Shown here piece after piece: positions 60,470 through 64,000 of a stretch of 64,000 nt of DNA. The notes below the pieces were generated by a model, which saw only the letters and a list, made by a program, of their open reading frames with translations, was not told the DNA's origin and did no database searches. Origin of the DNA: CADEDV01 sp036383515. Lineage in GTDB: Bacteria; Bacteroidota; Bacteroidia; Chitinophagales; Chitinophagaceae. How positions within the stretch are numbered: the first letter of the stretch is position 1; every line of letters begins with the position of its first letter. A program made the translations under genes and the position numbers. Where the stretch lies: positions 1-64,000 of the forward strand of contig DASVOE010000113.1 in assembly GCA_036383515.1 (NCBI GenBank). Reading direction: 5' to 3'.

Positions 60470-61105
60470 TCACTTTCCATCAAGCGGAACTATCCCTTCA
60501 ATTTCTCCATCCTTGACAACAAACAACACATTAATAATGGGTGCATTTCCATATGACTCATCTTCCCACGCATTTTTATGAAGAGCTAAAAAAATATTCA
60601 ACAATTCTTTATCAGCCTGCCTCGAGGTTATCATCATACAGCGTCTTCTTGGGATAGAAACAAATAATTCGTCTGATTTCAAAAGCTCATGGGCTCTCAT
60701 CATATGACTCTTGCAAAGTATCTTCTCGCTGCTAAAATCTTGCCCCGATGCCAACAACACTTTTCCATCCATTGATGTCGACATTTCGAAATCCTGTTTA
60801 AAATTTTCCAGGTTTTCGTAGGCGTCCTTTAAAAGGATATTGGGATCTTTTCCTTCCATATCTGCATGTCTTATAAAGACAAAATTATTCGGCGCATCAT
60901 AGCCAAACCCTACTACCAGTTCGGGGTTCTCTGGTGTTCCCAATAAAGTTTGTTTTAAACAACCCGCCTTAATCCCTATCCAATTACCGGGTTTTAGTAT
61001 CGGGTATACCTTATTAATTTCTCCTGACTTGATTTGCTCAATTTCCTTTTCAACACTTTCATCGGCTTTATTTGGTTTGCCAAAGATTTTTTTAAGTAGT
61101 CCCAT
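60470..61105 (-). CDS. Protein of unknown function, faint DUF1444 resemblance
   Basis: This 211-residue cytoplasmic protein begins MGLLKKIFGKPNKADESVEKEI, with KNFGK-like basic N-terminus, then a compact domain with GNWIGIKAGCLKQTLLGTPENPELVVGFGYD and ELFVSIPRRRCMMITSRQADKELLNIFLALHKNAWED. The last segment is loosely like the Bacillus YtpQ/DUF1444 type, but I cannot assign the family with confidence. The C-terminus carries KDGEIEGIVPLDGK. It stands alone between the tRNA-derived repeat and a strong terminator. Function unknown. Confidence 0.7.
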   Translation of the reverse strand: MGLLKKIFGKPNKADESVEKEIEQIKSGEINKVYPILKPGNWIGIKAGCLKQTLLGTPENPELVVGFGYDAPNNFVFIRHADMEGKDPNILLKDAYENLENFKQDFEMSTSMDGKVLLASGQDFSSEKILCKSHMMRAHELLKSDELFVSIPRRRCMMITSRQADKELLNIFLALHKNAWEDESYGNAPIINVLFVVKDGEIEGIVPLDGK

Positions 61106-61268
61106 ATGCTATCCTGATAATTTTAAAAGTGTCGGCTACAGATGGCCGCAGAATATTTATCCTTGAAGATAAGTGATAATTGTATTTCCCAAAATTTGAG
61201 TGCTGAGTTTCGAATTCTGTTTTAAAATTTCAACAACCTGGGATAATTTATTTACAGGCCTATAAAAT

Positions 61269-61301
61269 AAGCCCCCTGATCAAGGTTTGATCAGGGGGCT
61301 T
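61269..61301. terminator. Perfect 15-bp hairpin
   Basis: AAGCCCCCTGATCAA (61269-61283) and TTGATCAGGGGGCTT (61287-61301) are exact complements with a 3-base loop. It stands between the 3' end of the large T9SS gene and the start of the unknown gene. TTTT follows on the plus strand, so it may terminate transcription on either strand. Confidence 0.7.
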
Positions 61302-61365
61302 AAGAGTTTTTCCTCATGACTCCTACTGCTATCATTTGTATACATTCCTGACTTAAAGAACAAAA

Positions 61366-61417
61366 TTACACCCGGAGTAAGGTTCTATCTTAAAAGACAG
61401 ATCTTATCCGGGTGTAA
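61366..61417 (-). terminator. Hairpin at the end of the large T9SS gene
   Basis: TTACACCCGG at 61366 pairs with CCGGGTGTAA ending at 61417, and the inner arms continue as AGTAAG and CTTAT with a one-base bulge. It lies 10 bases past the stop codon at 61427 on the minus strand, where TTTTGTT follows the hairpin. Confidence 0.65.
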
Positions 61418-61426
61418 GAGGAAATC

Positions 61427-64000
61427 TTATTTCGTGATAATTAATTTCCTTGTTTCTGTAAATACCCTGTTCCTGATTTGAATAATATAAACACCTGCAG
61501 AAAGAACTCTTGTATCAATTCTCTTTTGATAAGGTTTGCCTTGCTCCAGGTTTCCATTGTATATATTGGAAACAAGCTTTCCGCTTATGTCGAACACGGC
61601 TATACCTGAGTTACCTGAATGTACAGGAACAAACGACAGGGTTACATAATCCGAAGCAGGATTGGGGAATAAGCTAAGCTGTCCTGTCAATCCTGAATCC
61701 TCTGCGGGCTGTTCGCTTCTTGCATTCACAATAAGGCTTGAATTACAATTTGGCACCATGTTAATACTGCCCTGGGTATTATTCACAGCCACTCCGTTAA
61801 TCCTGCTTTCAAAATTGTACTGACATACCGGGGCAGCGCCTGTGAATGTTGATCCCTGTACTGATTTTGAATCATACTTCACAACCAGAACATATTGTGC
61901 TCCCGGCACAGCATTGCTGACGCATATTTGTCCCTGCCCGGTTGAAACCTCTGTTCCGCTTGCAACGGATGTGCAATTGTTGTTAAACAGCGTTATCTGT
62001 TTACCCTGTTGAATACTGAACATTTTGAAACCACAACTATTCGTTTGCACTACATCAATACAGAAGCTTGCTGAAGGTGCCGTAATGTAACTGAAGTAGA
62101 AGAATACACCAGGTGTAACATTAGAAACTTTCTGAGCCGAGCTTGCATAACAAAGTTGTGCTAAAGGTTGTGCGCCATTCTTATAACTGTCGCAGGTTGT
62201 TGATGTCGGGAATATGTGTGCACTGCATTTATTTTGCGTAACACTTTGACTGCAGGTGGCCGAAAGATTACCTGCTCCATCTACAGCTTGCCATGTACGT
62301 GTATTTACAATAGCATCCCCGATATCTGTGCTGGTAGTTGAAATAACGTTGATAGTAACCCCTCCGCAATTATCGGTCGCAGTTGGTGCATCAAACGTTA
62401 AGGTCATGCCGCAGCCAATTGTTTTTGCTGATTGACAAGTCAGCACCGGTGCAGTTTGATCAACCCTTGTTACCGTGAACGAACAGTTTGCATTATTTCC
62501 ACTTGCATCTGTAGCCGTTAAAATAATTGTTGTGCTACCTGTTCCATTCAATATTGTACCAGGCGCAGGCGATTGTGTTATAGTGATATTCGCTGCCGCA
62601 GTACAATTATCACTTACCGTAGCCTGGCTCCTGTAATCAGGAAGAGTCACGCTACAGGTTGATCCAAGCACCAGCGTCTTGCTCGAAGGGCAAATTATTG
62701 CTGGTGCTGTTTGATCAACCCTCGTCACTGTAAATGAGCAATTTGTGCTATTTCCGCTTGCATCAGTTGCGGTTAGCGTAACTGTAGTGCTACCTGTTCC
62801 GTTCAATACAGTACCTGCTGCAGGTGATTGTACAATAGTAATATTTGCCTGTGCGGTGCAATTATCACTTACTGTTGCAAGGCTGCGATAGTCAGGCAGG
62901 TTTGCACTGCAGCTAGCTCCTAACACCAATGTCTTATTGGAAGGACATAGTATTGTTGGTGGAATTGCATCTGTAGCTGTTATATTATACGTTACTGAAG
63001 CAACAGTACAACCCAACGCATCTGTTGCAGTTACTGAATAGGAACCCGCGGCAAGACCTGTGCGATCCTGCGTTGTTGCTCCATCATTCCACAGATAAGT
63101 TACATTACCGTTTGCACCGCTAACAGTCACATCAATTGCCCCGTTTGATACTCCAGGACATGTTGCGTTTGTTACAGTTGCCGACAAGCTCATATTGCAA
63201 ACTGAGCTGATCGTGATGGTAACTGTTGCAGTAGAACAATCTCCATCAGCATCACATAATTTATAAGTAAACACATCGCTGCCGTTATAGCCTGCAGCTG
63301 GTGTATAGGTATACGTACCGTTGGCATTCATTGACACCGTACCATGTGCAGCGCCGCCATTTGCTCCCACCAATGACCATACATTACCTCCATCACCGCT
63401 TGGTGTGTCATTCGTTGATGCGTTACCATTTACTGCTGTGTTCTGATTTGTTGAATTCACATCATTTACAGCTACGGGCACATCATCAACAGGATTGACA
63501 GTAATTGTTATAGTTGCTGTTGAACAATCGCCATCGCAATCACACAATTGATAAGTAAATATGTCGCTACCGTTATAGTTCGGCGTTGGTGTATAGGTGT
63601 ATGTACCGTTGGCATTCATGGTTACTGTGCCATGAGCAGCACCACCGTTTGCACCCACCAGTGACCATGTATTTGCACAATCACCGCTTGGCAAATCGTT
63701 TGTTGCCGCATTACCAGTCACAGGTGTGTCCTCATTAGTAGTAGCTACATCATTCACGGCTGTTGGCGCATCATCAACAGGGTTAATTGTAATCGTTACT
63801 GTTGCTGTTGAACAGTCACCGTCAGCATCACAAAGTTTATAGCTGAATACATCGCTACCATTATAGTTAGCGGCTGGTGTGTAGGTGTAAGTACCATTCG
63901 CATTCATGGTTACCGTACCATGTGCAGCGCCACCGTTTGCACCCACCAATGACCAAGCATTACCTCCATCACCACTTGGCGTGTCATTCGTTGATGCATT
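61427..64000 (-). CDS. Partial very large T9SS adhesin-like repeat protein
   Basis: The frame is open to the window edge, so the 5' end is missing; 857 codons are visible. From the N-terminal side come tandem repeats of 96 residues with VAVNDV, NTPSGDGGNVWSLVGANGGAAHGTV and YTYTPAAxYNGSDVFTYKLCDADGDCSTATVTITI, resembling bacterial Ig/cadherin-like (VCBS-type) domains. An SprB-like segment (about 270-330) follows, then two HYR-like repeats of 85 residues (PDYRSxATVSDNCTA... GNSTNCSFTVTRVDQTAP) and a Cys-rich region. The T9SS type A signal LSLFPNPASDYVTLSFVPV through FTETRKLIITK closes it. The DNA repeats are near-identical in period (288 and 255 bases), so length polymorphism is likely. Probably a cell-surface adhesin or gliding-related protein. 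Confidence 0.88.
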   Translation of the reverse strand, partial: NASTNDTPSGDGGNAWSLVGANGGAAHGTVTMNANGTYTYTPAANYNGSDVFSYKLCDADGDCSTATVTITINPVDDAPTAVNDVATTNEDTPVTGNAATNDLPSGDCANTWSLVGANGGAAHGTVTMNANGTYTYTPTPNYNGSDIFTYQLCDCDGDCSTATITITVNPVDDVPVAVNDVNSTNQNTAVNGNASTNDTPSGDGGNVWSLVGANGGAAHGTVSMNANGTYTYTPAAGYNGSDVFTYKLCDADGDCSTATVTITISSVCNMSLSATVTNATCPGVSNGAIDVTVSGANGNVTYLWNDGATTQDRTGLAAGSYSVTATDALGCTVASVTYNITATDAIPPTILCPSNKTLVLGASCSANLPDYRSLATVSDNCTAQANITIVQSPAAGTVLNGTGSTTVTLTATDASGNSTNCSFTVTRVDQTAPAIICPSSKTLVLGSTCSVTLPDYRSQATVSDNCTAAANITITQSPAPGTILNGTGSTTIILTATDASGNNANCSFTVTRVDQTAPVLTCQSAKTIGCGMTLTFDAPTATDNCGGVTINVISTTSTDIGDAIVNTRTWQAVDGAGNLSATCSQSVTQNKCSAHIFPTSTTCDSYKNGAQPLAQLCYASSAQKVSNVTPGVFFYFSYITAPSASFCIDVVQTNSCGFKMFSIQQGKQITLFNNNCTSVASGTEVSTGQGQICVSNAVPGAQYVLVVKYDSKSVQGSTFTGAAPVCQYNFESRINGVAVNNTQGSINMVPNCNSSLIVNARSEQPAEDSGLTGQLSLFPNPASDYVTLSFVPVHSGNSGIAVFDISGKLVSNIYNGNLEQGKPYQKRIDTRVLSAGVYIIQIRNRVFTETRKLIITK
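63205..64000. repeat. Tandem 288-bp repeats inside the T9SS gene
   Basis: The landmark CAATGACC (or CAGTGACC) occurs at 63371, 63659 and 63947, exactly 288 bases apart, and the flanking sequence is highly similar. The start of the units can be followed at 63211, 63499 and 63787. The third copy is cut by the window end. Each copy encodes one 96-residue domain. Confidence 0.85.

Noticed and set aside
1..64000. CRISPR array, prophage, transposase or integrase
   Set aside because: No regularly spaced short repeats with unique spacers and no transposase, integrase or phage structural genes were seen. The tandem repeats at 63.2-64 kb are coding and have no spacers.

Overview
The window looks like a chromosomal segment of a Bacteroidota bacterium, most likely a Chitinophagaceae-type soil or water organism. 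The evidence is three proteins with type IX secretion (Por/T9SS) C-terminal sorting domains, futalosine-pathway MqnA, LytTR/LytS two-component genes with sensor propellers, promoters of the Bacteroidota TTTG-N19/20-TAnnTTTG type, frequent TTG starts and little Shine-Dalgarno signal. No plasmid, phage, transposase or CRISPR array is visible. The taxonomic placement is inference from gene content only.

Layout. 1-14.7 kb is a surface-polysaccharide locus: a YfhO-like membrane protein, two GT4 and two GT2 glycosyltransferases, a glutamine-dependent asparagine synthase homologue, the GDP-L-fucose pathway (gmd, fcl) on the minus strand, four consecutive methyltransferase-like genes including DUF268 and FkbM types, and a GT11 fucosyltransferase that would use the GDP-fucose. 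14.7-18.3 kb is a propeller sensor kinase and LytTR regulator pair directly behind it. 18.5-24 kb holds housekeeping genes (mqnA, purB, prfC) and small accessory genes. 24-31 kb encodes exported repeat proteins and lipoproteins. 31-41.5 kb is a mixed stretch of small membrane and enzyme genes (GT39, pirin, TMEM175-like, GH5, an ArsR/SRPBCC operon, DUF1080). 41.7-49.4 kb is mostly conserved metabolism and translation (guaC, tsaD, trmN6-like, a saccharopine-dehydrogenase-like enzyme, hscB, tRNA-Leu). 49.4-53.8 kb contains a TetR-controlled redox cluster (LytTR, DsrE, PNPOx-like, ferredoxin). 53.9-64 kb holds a haloperoxidase-like lipoprotein, a TPR lipoprotein, an HD hydrolase, a sulfatase, an unknown protein and the 3' part of a very large T9SS adhesin-like gene that runs off the window.

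The most unusual observations are these. (i) A tRNA-Leu(CAA) gene is followed by its terminator and a second tRNA-Leu-like body with no 5' acceptor strand. This terminator plus tRNA-body cassette recurs, partly decayed, about 9 and 11 kb away. (ii) A [2Fe-2S] ferredoxin frame is cut by an in-frame TAG just before the segment carrying its fourth cluster cysteine, and the rest of the frame is intact. (iii) A LytTR regulator appears to be a natural fusion: its first 11 or so codons and leader resemble the neighbouring dsrE-like gene, and what follows looks like the tail of a receiver domain. Two matching inverted repeats flank the TetR gene and make a likely regulon. (iv) A perfect 20-bp palindrome sits in frame inside the trmN6-like gene and recurs, with one wobble, in an intergenic region. 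(v) Several small dispersed hairpin or direct repeats occupy the intergenic regions.
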